Source: CAZPDM01 sp964585305
GTDB lineage: Bacteria > Planctomycetota > Uabimicrobiia > Uabimicrobiales > JABWCH01
Direction: 5' to 3'
Assembly (NCBI GenBank): GCA_964585305.1
Contig: CAZPDM010000019.1
Span: 1-59,467, forward strand
DNA length: 59,467 nucleotides
Shown here: piece by piece, positions 33,101-40,709 of the stretch
Layout: each line of letters starts with the position of its first letter
Position numbering within the stretch: the first letter of the stretch is position 1
The notes under the pieces: generated by a model
The model's input: the letters and a program-made list of their open reading frames with translations, nothing else
Told to the model about the DNA's origin: nothing
Databases searched by the model: none
Program-made: the position numbers and the translations under genes

Positions 33101-35321
33101 TTGTCTCAATGGTAAAAATTGGGAGATTCTTTGGAGACATAAAATCGTAAATGAGATGAATAATTTTCCTGTAATCATTGATCTGAATAAAGATAAAAAA
33201 TTAGAAATAGTCATTCAAGGAAATGATGGGGTTGCTGTTTTTAATGATGTTTTTCAAAAAATTTGGAGTTTTTCTTGCGAATCACAAAGTTCAAAAACGC
33301 CTATTATTGCAGATGTTGATAATGATGGAGAGTTGGAAATAATTATCACAACTGGAGGAAATGGCTATATCTATTGTTTGAAAAGTTCTAATGGGAAACT
33401 GTTATGGCAACAACAGGTTTATAGAATTTTTACCATGCCGTATCTTGAAGATGTTGATAACGATAATCGTTTAGATTTAATCGCTATCAGCACAATGTCT
33501 TTCGGACCAAGTGGTGGAATATGGTGCTTTAATGCCGCAGATGGCAGTATAAAATGGCAAATGCCAATTCCTTCTTCTGTAGAAGCTGCTTATACTAATA
33601 TTGTAACATCCGATCTTAATAAAGATGGCATACTTGAAGTTTTTGTTCCGCAAATTGGACACATTTCTTGTTTAGATGGAAAAACAGGAAAGGGATACTG
33701 GCATAAAAGACTTAATGGTAGTGATGTAGGAGTATTTTTAATAACAGATTTAAATAAAGATTCCAACAAAGAAATTCTCATTGCTACACTTGATAACAGT
33801 ATTCATTTTCTTGATGCCAAAACGGGTGAAGTTTTATGGTATCAGAATATGATATTAGATAAAAGAAACTTTGCATGGGAACCTAGTTTAGTAAGAAAAA
33901 GTACAGGAATTATAAATTTAGATATAGATCTTAATCATGATGGCATACCAGATTTTGCTATGATAGATTCTAAAGATTTATTTTGTTTATTTTCAGGGAG
34001 TGATGGAAAATATCTAGGTTCGATGAATGATATAGAAATAGGGGATGTATTGCCTTTCAAAGTAGATTGCGATGGTGATCAAAAATTAGATTGGGTTTTT
34101 ATTAGTCGAAAAAATCAGTTAGTTGTTATCTATGATATTCTTTCGCGTTTTGAAAAAATTGTGCAAACTCCAAGATATTTTGATAGCACAGAACAAAATA
34201 AAATATTTTTATGGCTGTATCGTTTTCAAAATTTACTCATGCAAAAAAATTACAAACAACTCAGTCAAGAAATTTCAAAATTTTCTAATCAAATTAAAGA
34301 CTATCCATACTGGGAAATTTTTTATCGCACAGTATGTTCTATGCAACAACAAGGAATTCTTTCAGAACAAAGCGTGAAAGAATTGCAAAAAGTAGGATTA
34401 GATTTTGTCTTGAATCATTTTTTGAGAACGATTTATTTTTTAGAAAAAAATGATGTCAAAGAAGTAAAAAATGAAATCGAACCTCTTATAAAAGAATCTA
34501 TTTTACTTTTCCACAAAATTTTCCAACAACATAAACATCTTATGAAAAGAGAATTATATAATCGTTTGAAGGAAATATTACCAATTGTATTTAAGGAGAC
34601 AGATTGCGATTTAGATATTGCTAATGCTTATAAATATGCTATCTTTACAAATAAATCTTGGGAATCTGATTATTTCTTGGAACTTTCACTCAGATATGGT
34701 TTACCTGAACGAGCAGACTATGAAACCAGACGCAAAACTTACATTAAAAAAGTATTTGATAATTCAGAAGGAATTCGCTCTGCTTACCATCAAAGCCATG
34801 CAATGGCTGTTTTAAATCATGCTATAGAGGTACTTTCAGATGATGTTGAAATAATCAATAAAAGAGCAGATGGACTCATAAAGAGTAGAATTGCTATAGA
34901 AGAAGGCATAAAAGAATATCAAAGATCATTAAAAATTTTACCCGAACAACCCGAAGTATATTTGCAACTAGCCCAAATTTATTGTGAAATTAATAATTTA
35001 CAAAAAGCTATTGTTTATATTGATGAAGCAATAAAATTTGATAAAAAAGAATGCACAATAAATTATCTCTATAAAATTTTTATTTATATGCTATCCAATA
35101 AACAAGAAAAATTTATTCTTGAAGAGCTTGAAAAAATTGAAAAAAAAATCTCTAAAAAAATGACTTCTGAAGATATTGAATTTGTGATGATTATAAAAAA
35201 TTTACTCGAAGGAAATAAAATTATTGCAGTTCAAAAACTAGAAAAAATTGCTCCAAAATTAACCGAAGGAAATCGAGATATGCAATGGCTATTTTATAAG
35301 TTATATTATTTAATAAAATAG
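30147..35321 (+). CDS. Giant membrane Ser/Thr kinase with FG-GAP/PQQ-like propeller and TPR tail
   Basis: The product is 1724 aa from GTG 30147, which has AAGG 8 bases upstream and fits the promoter. Kinase domain about 100-365: LGRGGMG, VALKTL, HRDIKPANI, GDFGLA and YMSPEQASG, all intact. One membrane helix (about 390-412) places the rest outside. Next comes a PEGA-like segment, then about 585-1320 with fourteen DxDxDG-type calcium-binding loops (for example DVDKDGFPD, DLDGDGILE, DVDNDGELE) alternating with PQQ-like 'CLDGKTGKGYW' turns, forming beta-propeller(s). The C-terminus (about 1545-1720) is TPR-like. The protein likely senses an envelope or extracellular signal and phosphorylates cytoplasmic targets. 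A terminator follows at 35331-35367. Confidence 0.9.
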   Translation: MSNSKGDFLSQEDELFITRLVSKNIVNIESINKSIKEKWTLKDDSPLFQFMLKKRAISITDVSKITKDEHITKDSQQQTKVEIKYVNDIPIVSHATIKKIDRYEIIRELGRGGMGVVYEAHDTELGRTVALKTLRSNDDASSIELERFAREVRLSAALQHPNIISVYETGIYNNIHFFTMEYIEGIPIDEYVSKNRLNFDEIVSLIRDVANALALAHSKNIVHRDIKPANILVDKDGVVHLGDFGLARNMVGDKSLTVSGMPIGTPAYMSPEQASGKMVRVGKYSDVYSLGSVFYELLTGKPPFIGASLTQTISAILSQELISPKKLVRGLSYDLETICLKCLEKDIPRRYPNARALAMDLDRYLNGEPILARPPSIFYKSSKFILRNKLPFSFATVCLIFLTLAIYFFLLAPGFLTLSVKNQQFANLSPEVFINGEKNLSNDLNHLSLSYGYHKISLNLEGYESEDFVVQISPGQEVKIEKQMVSKKGKIGVRSFLSQVEASFKNIKTNEVYTFILSATKIFDEKKSLSKDRSLEFFSVNEYQIPSGEYEATFKKENYFSERKKITIIPDQTIQTNVNLQSMIIWTRDVKQKIPLNAMMLADTDIDGKLELLISSVAGGMTSYSFETHEKLWEISGNLTFSKHQSLLRDVDKDGFPDFIFVHGDCFKIVSGKSHKSIFEMPRYWGTGFVFNDINKDGHDDLILFRTYNGIECHNLKDGKILWKNDKCSEAYFTPIFLNDKTILHSAKGELYELNINNGISRTVYSFFGKPETNRDPEDMKLVWISGKPILLWYRIEKGFCALDLSSRQELWKCNIKPFNIGMGGIVLADVDKDGVVEAILHTDKLYCINIKNGKIVWQCDTYNQNNTSPSTVVDLDGDGILEIIAISKNGKIYVIDSRTGNSISEFSYKNQIDSLIPYDINHDGILEILVLSEDQFYAIRYTPEKQIKIYEEDPLLSTISKQFLDWNKDGHLDFVLGNKMGELYCLNGKNWEILWRHKIVNEMNNFPVIIDLNKDKKLEIVIQGNDGVAVFNDVFQKIWSFSCESQSSKTPIIADVDNDGELEIIITTGGNGYIYCLKSSNGKLLWQQQVYRIFTMPYLEDVDNDNRLDLIAISTMSFGPSGGIWCFNAADGSIKWQMPIPSSVEAAYTNIVTSDLNKDGILEVFVPQIGHISCLDGKTGKGYWHKRLNGSDVGVFLITDLNKDSNKEILIATLDNSIHFLDAKTGEVLWYQNMILDKRNFAWEPSLVRKSTGIINLDIDLNHDGIPDFAMIDSKDLFCLFSGSDGKYLGSMNDIEIGDVLPFKVDCDGDQKLDWVFISRKNQLVVIYDILSRFEKIVQTPRYFDSTEQNKIFLWLYRFQNLLMQKNYKQLSQEISKFSNQIKDYPYWEIFYRTVCSMQQQGILSEQSVKELQKVGLDFVLNHFLRTIYFLEKNDVKEVKNEIEPLIKESILLFHKIFQQHKHLMKRELYNRLKEILPIVFKETDCDLDIANAYKYAIFTNKSWESDYFLELSLRYGLPERADYETRRKTYIKKVFDNSEGIRSAYHQSHAMAVLNHAIEVLSDDVEIINKRADGLIKSRIAIEEGIKEYQRSLKILPEQPEVYLQLAQIYCEINNLQKAIVYIDEAIKFDKKECTINYLYKIFIYMLSNKQEKFILEELEKIEKKISKKMTSEDIEFVMIIKNLLEGNKIIAVQKLEKIAPKLTEGNRDMQWLFYKLYYLIK

Positions 35322-35330
35322 TTATCATGA

Positions 35331-35367
35331 AAAAAAGCCACACTTAAAAAATTAAGTATGGCTTTTT
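35331..35367 (+). terminator. Intrinsic terminator after giant kinase gene
   Basis: AAAAAAGCCACACTTAA pairs with TTAAGTATGGCTTTTTT (one mismatch), giving a long stem and a U-run. It could also stop the small gene on the other strand. Confidence 0.8.
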
Positions 35368-35382
35368 TTATTAAAAAAAAAT

Positions 35383-35532
35383 TTAATTGCTGGCATTATC
35401 AAAAATCTGCTCCATTTGAATAAGTTCGTTTTCCATAGCCTGGATTTGTTCTACGTTGCTATCATACCCCATTGTTTTTAACCACCATAAACGATTTTTT
35501 AATGCCTGATAACGTATAGATAGATCTATCAT
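35383..35532 (-). CDS. 49-aa small protein, unknown function
   Basis: Minus-strand ATG at 35532 with GAGGGG 6 bases upstream; it ends TAA at 35383. The protein is amphipathic and looks all-helical: MIDLSIRYQALKNRLWWLK, then a Gly-Tyr-Asp break, then a Glu/Gln/Met helix (EQIQAMENELIQMEQIF), suggesting a helical hairpin or small coiled-coil partner. A promoter-like pair lies at 35721-35749 and a structured leader of about 180 bases separates them. No family was recognised. The strong ribosome-binding site and promoter make it likely real. Confidence 0.6.
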   Translation of the reverse strand: MIDLSIRYQALKNRLWWLKTMGYDSNVEQIQAMENELIQMEQIFDNASN

Positions 35533-35561
35533 AACATCCCCTCTTTCTTTAAAAAAAGAAC

Positions 35562-35598
35562 ACGCGTTTCATTTCGAATGAAACCGAAAGAAACGCGT
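35562..35598 (-). promoter_or_regulatory. Leader with two mutually exclusive stem-loops
   Basis: ACGCGTTTC (35562-35570) can pair with GAAACGCGT (35590-35598), or GTTTCATT (35566-35573) with AATGAAAC (35577-35584). The two pairings share GTTTC and cannot form together. The element is in the leader of the 49-aa gene, 30 bases upstream of its start. A switch is inference. Confidence 0.4.
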
Positions 35599-35599
35599 A

Positions 35600-35993
35600 A
35601 TGATTAAACTAGTATATAAATTTAAGTTATTATTTTTAATTTAAAAGACATAAAAATAGAAAAAGACATGATTTTGAACATGTCTATTATCAGCATTTTT
35701 ACTCAACTTAAACTTTTATTATAATATCATAACAGCATAAAAAAGTCAAGAAAATTCTAAAAAAAATAAGATTAAGATAACGTGAAATACTAAGCCTAAT
35801 TAGAAATTTTAGAAAATTTTTTAGGGAAAATAAAAAAACATTCTTATAATTATAAATTTTTATAAAATTCATTTCATTACTTTATATGACTATAATTTGA
35901 AAATTTTTGTGTTTAAAACTTATTTATTTTTTGTTAAAATTTATAGATTGCATAATTTCATATAGTTACTTTTTTTTATATAAAAAGGTTTGT
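35600..35993. other. AT-rich divergent intergenic region
   Basis: Apart from the minus-strand promoter at 35721-35749 and a small hairpin (AGACATG/CATGTCT, about 35664-35686), I see no gene. It separates the small minus-strand gene from the SpoIID-like gene. Confidence 0.5.
35721..35749 (-). promoter_or_regulatory. Predicted promoter of 49-aa gene
   Basis: Read on the minus strand: TTGACT (35749-35744), 17-base spacer, TATTAT (35726-35721). The leader would be about 180 bases. Confidence 0.55.
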
Positions 35994-37292
35994 ATGTCAG
36001 CTAATGTTAAAATTGGTATAGTGTTACCACAGGATAATCAAAAAGAAATTTTTTTTCATGTTGGAGAAAGTTCTTGTTTTTTTTGGCAAGGAAGTAAAAA
36101 AATTCGATTAAGTAGAAATACAGAATTTTCTGTAAAAATTTTTCAAGGATTATTACGTCTTTGCCAGAATGAAAATGTTCTTGATGAATCTGCTGTTGCA
36201 AAGATACAAAATAATAATAAAGATTTGACGAAACAAAAAAGTTGTTTGTGTCTTGATGGTATTTCTGTTGGTCGTAATTTTCATTGGCAAAATAAAATTT
36301 CTCAAACTTTACCAGGTCATTTTGAATTCAGTATCCAAAATGATTGCTTGATTATGGTAAATGAATTACCTCTTGCAATTTACATTCCTTCTGTAGCAAC
36401 CTCGGAAATGAACGCCAAATGCCCTGAAGACTTGATTAAAGCGCAAATTATTTGCGCACGTTCTTGGTTTTTAGCCCATGCTGAAAATAAACATATAGGC
36501 TGGGATGCTTGCAATGACGATTGTTGCCAACGCTATCAAGGTCTGGGAAACATGAATTCTAAAATGTGGAAAATTGCACAGGCTGTAGATGGAATTGTTT
36601 TGCAATATAATAATCAAATTTGTGATGCTCGATATAGTAAATGTTGTGGAGGAATAACAGAATCAAGTCATTATGTTTGGCCAGAAACACAGCAGGCTTA
36701 TCTTAATTCTGTTTATGATGGAGCTGAGAAAAAAGATTTCTACAATCTTACTACAGATCATGCAATGCAAAGCTGGATTGTTGAGACTCCTGATTGCTTT
36801 TGTAGTCCTAAAATAATTCCTCAAAAAAAATTGCTTGGTTATCTTGGAAAAGTGGATGTTGCAGATCATTATTTTCGTTGGGAACAAAATTATAGCAAAG
36901 ATGAGATAAATCAAATTTTACAGCAAAAATTAGGACTGCATATAAATAAACTATTGAATCTATATCTAGGTAAACGAGGCAATTCCGGAAGATTGTACCA
37001 GCTTAGTATATGTTATTTAGATAATCAAAATACTTTCCAAGTACATCATCTTACAAGCGAATATCAAATTCGTGTAGCTTTACATAAAAGTTTTTTGTAT
37101 AGTTCTGCCTTTATTATCCAAGAACAACAAAATCCTCAAGGAGATATTGAACATATAAAAATTATTGGTGCGGGTTGGGGACATGGAGTAGGACTTTGCC
37201 AAATGGGCGCACTTGGCATGGCTTTACATGGATATAATTATGAAAAAATCCTATTTCATTATTTTCCAGGCAGTATATTGACAAAAATTTGA
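35994..37292 (+). CDS. SpoIID/LytB domain protein
   Basis: The product is 432 aa from ATG 35994 (AAAAGG 6 bases upstream; the frame reaches 35907 but that part is AT-rich leader). The SpoIID fold is shown by SVATSEMNAKCPEDLIKAQIICARSWFLA, DARYSKCCGGITESSHYVWPE and the C-terminal signature IIGAGWGHGVGLCQMGALGMA...YEKILFHYFPGS. SpoIID proteins trim peptidoglycan glycan strands denuded of stem peptides. No signal peptide is obvious after this start, so export is unclear. Several extra cysteines (CNDDCCQ, CFCS) are present. The gene stands alone with no sporulation genes nearby. Confidence 0.88.
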   Translation: MSANVKIGIVLPQDNQKEIFFHVGESSCFFWQGSKKIRLSRNTEFSVKIFQGLLRLCQNENVLDESAVAKIQNNNKDLTKQKSCLCLDGISVGRNFHWQNKISQTLPGHFEFSIQNDCLIMVNELPLAIYIPSVATSEMNAKCPEDLIKAQIICARSWFLAHAENKHIGWDACNDDCCQRYQGLGNMNSKMWKIAQAVDGIVLQYNNQICDARYSKCCGGITESSHYVWPETQQAYLNSVYDGAEKKDFYNLTTDHAMQSWIVETPDCFCSPKIIPQKKLLGYLGKVDVADHYFRWEQNYSKDEINQILQQKLGLHINKLLNLYLGKRGNSGRLYQLSICYLDNQNTFQVHHLTSEYQIRVALHKSFLYSSAFIIQEQQNPQGDIEHIKIIGAGWGHGVGLCQMGALGMALHGYNYEKILFHYFPGSILTKI

Positions 37293-37321
37293 CAATATTT
37301 CTATTTTGGTTTAAATTTTTC

Positions 37322-37349
37322 TTGCACTACATTTTTTTTTATCTAAAAT
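37322..37349 (+). promoter_or_regulatory. Predicted promoter of glgC
   Basis: TTGCAC (37322-37327), 16-base spacer, TAAAAT (37344-37349), 74 bases before the glgC start. Confidence 0.5.
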
Positions 37350-37422
37350 AAATATTAGGATTTATGTTAGATATAGATTTTCGTTCATAAAACGATAAAA
37401 ACTATTTTTGGGAGAAGAAATC

Positions 37423-38673
37423 ATGCCAGATTCTGTAGCTGTTATTTTAGGAGGCGGGGAAGGCAAAAGATTACAACCTCTTACTCGCCATCGCTCTAAA
37501 CCAGCAGTTCCCCTGGCTGGAAAATATCGGTTGATAGATATTCCTATTAGTAATTGCTTAAATAGTCAGATTCGTCGTATTTTTATTTTGACTCAGTTTA
37601 ATAGTGTTTCTCTCCACGATCATATTCAAAATACTTATCGTTTTGATCAATTTAGCCCAAGTTTTATTAGAATTTTGGCTGCTAAACAATCACAAACTCC
37701 AGGTACTGGATGGTATCAAGGAACAGCAGATGCTGTACGTCAAAATCTGTCCTATTTTATAGAACAGCGTCCGGATGTTGTTGCGATTTTATCTGGGGAT
37801 CAACTTTATCGCATGGATTTTCAAGATGTTATTCATCATCATCAATTGATGAAAGCAGATATAACAATTTCGGCTAAACCTGTTAATCGCCAAGAATGCA
37901 CTGGTTTAGGCATTATGAAAATAGATGCCAATCACCGAATTGAAAAATTCTTAGAAAAACCAGCTCCAACTTTGGATATTTCTGAATATCAAGCACCTCT
38001 CAATATATGCAAAACAGAAAAATACCTTGCTAATCTTGGTATTTATATTTTTAATGCAAATGTTTTAAAAGAAATTCTTGAAAAAAATACTGAAAGTGAT
38101 TTTGGAAAACATATCATCCCTTGGACAGTTGATAAATATAATGTTTGTGCAGACCTTTTTGATGGTTATTGGGAAGATATTGGAACAATTGGATCTTTTT
38201 GGAAAACCAATCTTGATTTGACGGAAAATATTCCGGAATTTTCTTTTTATGATATTGCTGCACCTATCTATACTCACATGCGCTTTTTACCTCCGTCTAA
38301 AATTTTAGGATGCGATCTCCATCGTGTTCTTTTACCAGAAGGATGCATTATATCAGGCCATCGAATTGTCCATTCTGTAATCGGAATCCGCCAGGTAATT
38401 GGAAATGGAACGGTTATAGAACACTCTATTTTAATGGGTGCAGACTATTATGAACACGAACGATATAATACATCTGCTAAAATTCCTTTAGGAATTGGCA
38501 GAGAATGTTATATTCGAAATGCTATCATTGATAAAAATGTCAGCATTGGTAATGGCGTTTATATTACCCCAGATGGCAAACCAGATGGAACAGTAACTGA
38601 TATGTATAGTATTTCGGATGGCGTTATTGTTATTCCGAAAGGTACAATTATTCCTGATGGAACGCGAATATAA
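37423..38673 (+). CDS. glgC: Glucose-1-phosphate adenylyltransferase
   Basis: The product is 416 aa, the normal length. It makes ADP-glucose from glucose-1-phosphate and ATP, the committed step of glycogen synthesis. Motifs: AVILGGGEGKRLQPLTRHRSKPAVPLAGKYRLIDIPISN, QGTADAVRQN, ILSGDQLYRMD, and a sugar-phosphate-site stretch KIIPW-like (KHIIPWTVD) with DGYWEDIGTIGSFW. The C-terminus is a left-handed beta-helix (GRECYIRNAIIDKNVSIGNGV). GGGAGAAG precedes ATG 37423; the TTG at 37408 is a frame extension. The glycogen debranching gene glgX is 3.5 kb downstream. Confidence 0.95.
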   Translation: MPDSVAVILGGGEGKRLQPLTRHRSKPAVPLAGKYRLIDIPISNCLNSQIRRIFILTQFNSVSLHDHIQNTYRFDQFSPSFIRILAAKQSQTPGTGWYQGTADAVRQNLSYFIEQRPDVVAILSGDQLYRMDFQDVIHHHQLMKADITISAKPVNRQECTGLGIMKIDANHRIEKFLEKPAPTLDISEYQAPLNICKTEKYLANLGIYIFNANVLKEILEKNTESDFGKHIIPWTVDKYNVCADLFDGYWEDIGTIGSFWKTNLDLTENIPEFSFYDIAAPIYTHMRFLPPSKILGCDLHRVLLPEGCIISGHRIVHSVIGIRQVIGNGTVIEHSILMGADYYEHERYNTSAKIPLGIGRECYIRNAIIDKNVSIGNGVYITPDGKPDGTVTDMYSISDGVIVIPKGTIIPDGTRI

Positions 38674-38721
38674 AGAAAAAGAATAAAAATCATACCTGTT
38701 AGAAAACGATTGGCTTTGGTG

Positions 38722-38743
38722 GGCGCGCTAAAATATGCGCGCC
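38722..38743. terminator. GC-rich stem-loop after glgC
   Basis: GGCGCGC and GCGCGCC are perfect 7-bp arms around TAAAATAT, without a long U-run. Confidence 0.5.
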
Positions 38744-38781
38744 TCTTCTGATAATGGATTTTTCCAGCATTAAAAGCTAGG

Positions 38782-38843
38782 AAAATATTTGTTGCTTAAC
38801 CTTTTATTGAGTACAATCAAAGGCTGCAACAAAGTATTTTTTG
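38782..38843 (+). repeat. Single R1 palindromic unit before the 113-aa gene
   Basis: Outer arms GGAAAATATTTGTTGC and GCAACAAAGTATTTTTT, inner arms CCTTTTATTG and CAATCAAAGG. The asymmetric TTAA is on the left arm, so polarity relative to the downstream gene is opposite to that at sdaA and gcvPA. It ends 30 bases before the start codon. Confidence 0.8.
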
Positions 38844-38872
38844 TTAAAAAAATTTTATAAAGGAACAACAAC

Positions 38873-39214
38873 ATGCTGATCGATTGGGAAGCAATCCGTG
38901 AGGAATGCCGCCAATCCGGTACATTTGCAAAAATTCCTAAAAAAGAAAGTGATTGTCTTCCTGAAGAATTTCATGAAAGTTTTATGGGATTATCTAAAGG
39001 TGCAATTCGTCAGTTCCGAGATGATCGTGCTATAGATAGTTTGCACATCCACGAATTTCCAGATTATTTTTTAGTACATGTAGATGCTTTTAATCCAGAA
39101 CACCATCCTGTTGCACATGGGTTTGTAGATACTCCAGGAATGGCTGTTGGATTAGTTTTGGGGGCAATAGGCGTATATTGTTTGTCTCAAATTTTACAGG
39201 AAAAATCAGAATAA
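38873..39214 (+). CDS. 113-aa hypothetical protein with C-terminal hydrophobic segment
   Basis: ATG 38873 has AAGGA 10 bases upstream. The first 80 residues are polar (DWEAIREECRQSGTFAKIPK, LHIHEFPDYFLVHVDAFNP) with a His-rich middle (HPVAHGFVDTPG). A C-terminal hydrophobic stretch (MAVGLVLGAIGVYCLSQIL) may be a tail anchor. No family was recognised. The gene is bracketed by R1 repeats: one unit upstream and three downstream. Confidence 0.65.
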   Translation: MLIDWEAIREECRQSGTFAKIPKKESDCLPEEFHESFMGLSKGAIRQFRDDRAIDSLHIHEFPDYFLVHVDAFNPEHHPVAHGFVDTPGMAVGLVLGAIGVYCLSQILQEKSE

Positions 39215-39236
39215 GGAAACTGTGATTTTAAAAGTA

Positions 39237-39457
39237 GGAAAATATTTGTTGCGGCCTTTGATTGTACTCAATCAAAGGTTAAGCAACAAAGTATTTTCCG
39301 TTAAAAAAGAAAGTAGGAAAATATTTGTTGCGGCCTTTGATTGTACTCAATCAAAGGTTAAGCAACAAAGTATTTTCCGTTAAAAAAGAAAGTAGGAAAA
39401 TATTTGTTGCGGCCTTTGATTGTACTCAATCAAAGGTTAAGCAACAAAGTATTTTCC
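39237..39457 (+). repeat. R1 tandem array, three identical 79-bp units, abutting sdaA
   Basis: Palindromic cores at 39237-39299, 39316-39378 and 39395-39457 with a fixed 79-base period and identical 16-base linkers. Outer arms GGAAAATATTTGTTGC and GCAACAAAGTATTTTCC (one bulged G), inner arms CCTTTGATTG and CAATCAAAGG around TACT. Identical units indicate recent duplication. The array ends 11 bases before the sdaA ATG and takes the place of a normal ribosome-binding site. Confidence 0.92.
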
Positions 39458-39468
39458 GTTAAAAAAAT

Positions 39469-40668
39469 ATGATGGAATCTATTCGTGAAATTTATAAAAT
39501 TGGTAATGGTCCATCCAGTAGTCATACAATGGGACCTAAAAAGGCAGCCAATATATTTAAAGAACAATTTTTTCAGGCTGCAAAATTTAAAGTAACTCTT
39601 TATGGAAGTCTTGCTTTAACAGGAAAAGGACATCTTACAGATCAAGCTATTTTAGAAACCTTAGCACCAATAACTACAGAAATACTTTGGGAACCTACTA
39701 TTTTTTTATCACGACATCCCAATGCTGTGAAATTTGAAGCATTAGATAGCAACTCAAATATTTTGGGAACGGATACATTTTATAGTATTGGAGGAGGAAG
39801 CATTGTACGAGAGAATGAAATTCTTGAAAAACAACCAATATATCCTTTACATAAAATGGCAGATATTTTGAATTGGTGTGAAAAAAATGGCAGAAGATTC
39901 TGGGAATTTGTACAGGAATATGAAGGTATTGGAATATGGGAATATCTCAAAGAAGTTTGGGATGTAATGAAGGCTGCTATTGAACGTGGTTTAGAAAATG
40001 AAGGGGTTTTGCCAGGTCCTTTGAAATTGGCACGAAAGGCTTCCTCATACTATGTTAAGGCAAAAGGATTTGAAGGTGCGTTAAAAAGACGCAGTTTATT
40101 ATATTCTTATGCGTTAGCTGTTTCAGAAGAGAATGCTGCAGGAGGAAAAATAGTTACAGCACCTACTTGTGGCTCTTCGGGAGTTGTCCCAGCAAGTTTT
40201 TATCTGTTGCATTTATATAATGAATTTTCCGAAGTTAAAATTTTAAGAGCATTGGGAACTGCTGGGCTAATTGGGACGATTGTTAAGCGGAATGCTTCTA
40301 TTGCTGGTGCAGAAGTAGGATGCCAAGGTGAAATTGGTACTGCTGCAGCAATGGCAGCAGCAGGAGCAGCTCAGTTATTTGGCGGAACGCCTGCACAGGT
40401 TGAGTATGCGGCTGAAATGGCTATGGAGCATCACTTAGGTCTTACTTGCGATCCTATGGCTGGTCTTGTTCAGATTCCTTGTATTGAACGCAATCCAATG
40501 GCTGCTGCTCGAGCTTTAGATTGCTGCACTTTTGCTATTCTATCGGATGGAAAACATCGTGTAACTTTTGATAAAGTTATTGAAGCTATGAAACGTACAG
40601 GGCATGATTTACCTAAGATTTATAAAGAAACCTCACTTGGTGGATTGGCTCTTATGCACGAAGAATAG
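39469..40668 (+). CDS. sdaA: L-serine ammonia-lyase (serine dehydratase), iron-sulfur type
   Basis: The product is 399 aa, a single-chain form (beta-like then alpha-like part) that deaminates L-serine to pyruvate. The N-terminal IGNGPSSSHTMGPKKAA is the SDH-beta signature. The C-terminal part has APTCGSSGVVPAS, GAEVGCQGEIGTAAAMAAAGA, and LTCDPMAGLVQIPCIERN, with the cysteines that ligate the 4Fe-4S cluster. It is a little shorter than the usual 450 aa. Two ATGs are adjacent (39469, 39472). There is no Shine-Dalgarno: the bases ahead are the end of the R1 array and an A-run. Serine connects this enzyme to the glycine cleavage genes at the other R1 array. Confidence 0.94.
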   Translation: MMESIREIYKIGNGPSSSHTMGPKKAANIFKEQFFQAAKFKVTLYGSLALTGKGHLTDQAILETLAPITTEILWEPTIFLSRHPNAVKFEALDSNSNILGTDTFYSIGGGSIVRENEILEKQPIYPLHKMADILNWCEKNGRRFWEFVQEYEGIGIWEYLKEVWDVMKAAIERGLENEGVLPGPLKLARKASSYYVKAKGFEGALKRRSLLYSYALAVSEENAAGGKIVTAPTCGSSGVVPASFYLLHLYNEFSEVKILRALGTAGLIGTIVKRNASIAGAEVGCQGEIGTAAAMAAAGAAQLFGGTPAQVEYAAEMAMEHHLGLTCDPMAGLVQIPCIERNPMAAARALDCCTFAILSDGKHRVTFDKVIEAMKRTGHDLPKIYKETSLGGLALMHEE

Positions 40669-40709
40669 GAAACTTTTAATTTATACCTATTTTAAAAAGG
40701 AGTCTGTGC

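Noticed and set aside
39237..39457. R1 array as a CRISPR
   Set aside because: The 16-base linkers are identical, not unique spacers; the units are 63-base palindromes and no cas gene is present.
39237..39457. R1 units as integron attC sites
   Set aside because: No gene cassettes lie between the units, no integrase is present, and I do not find the attC R-box pair with core GTTRRRY at unit ends.
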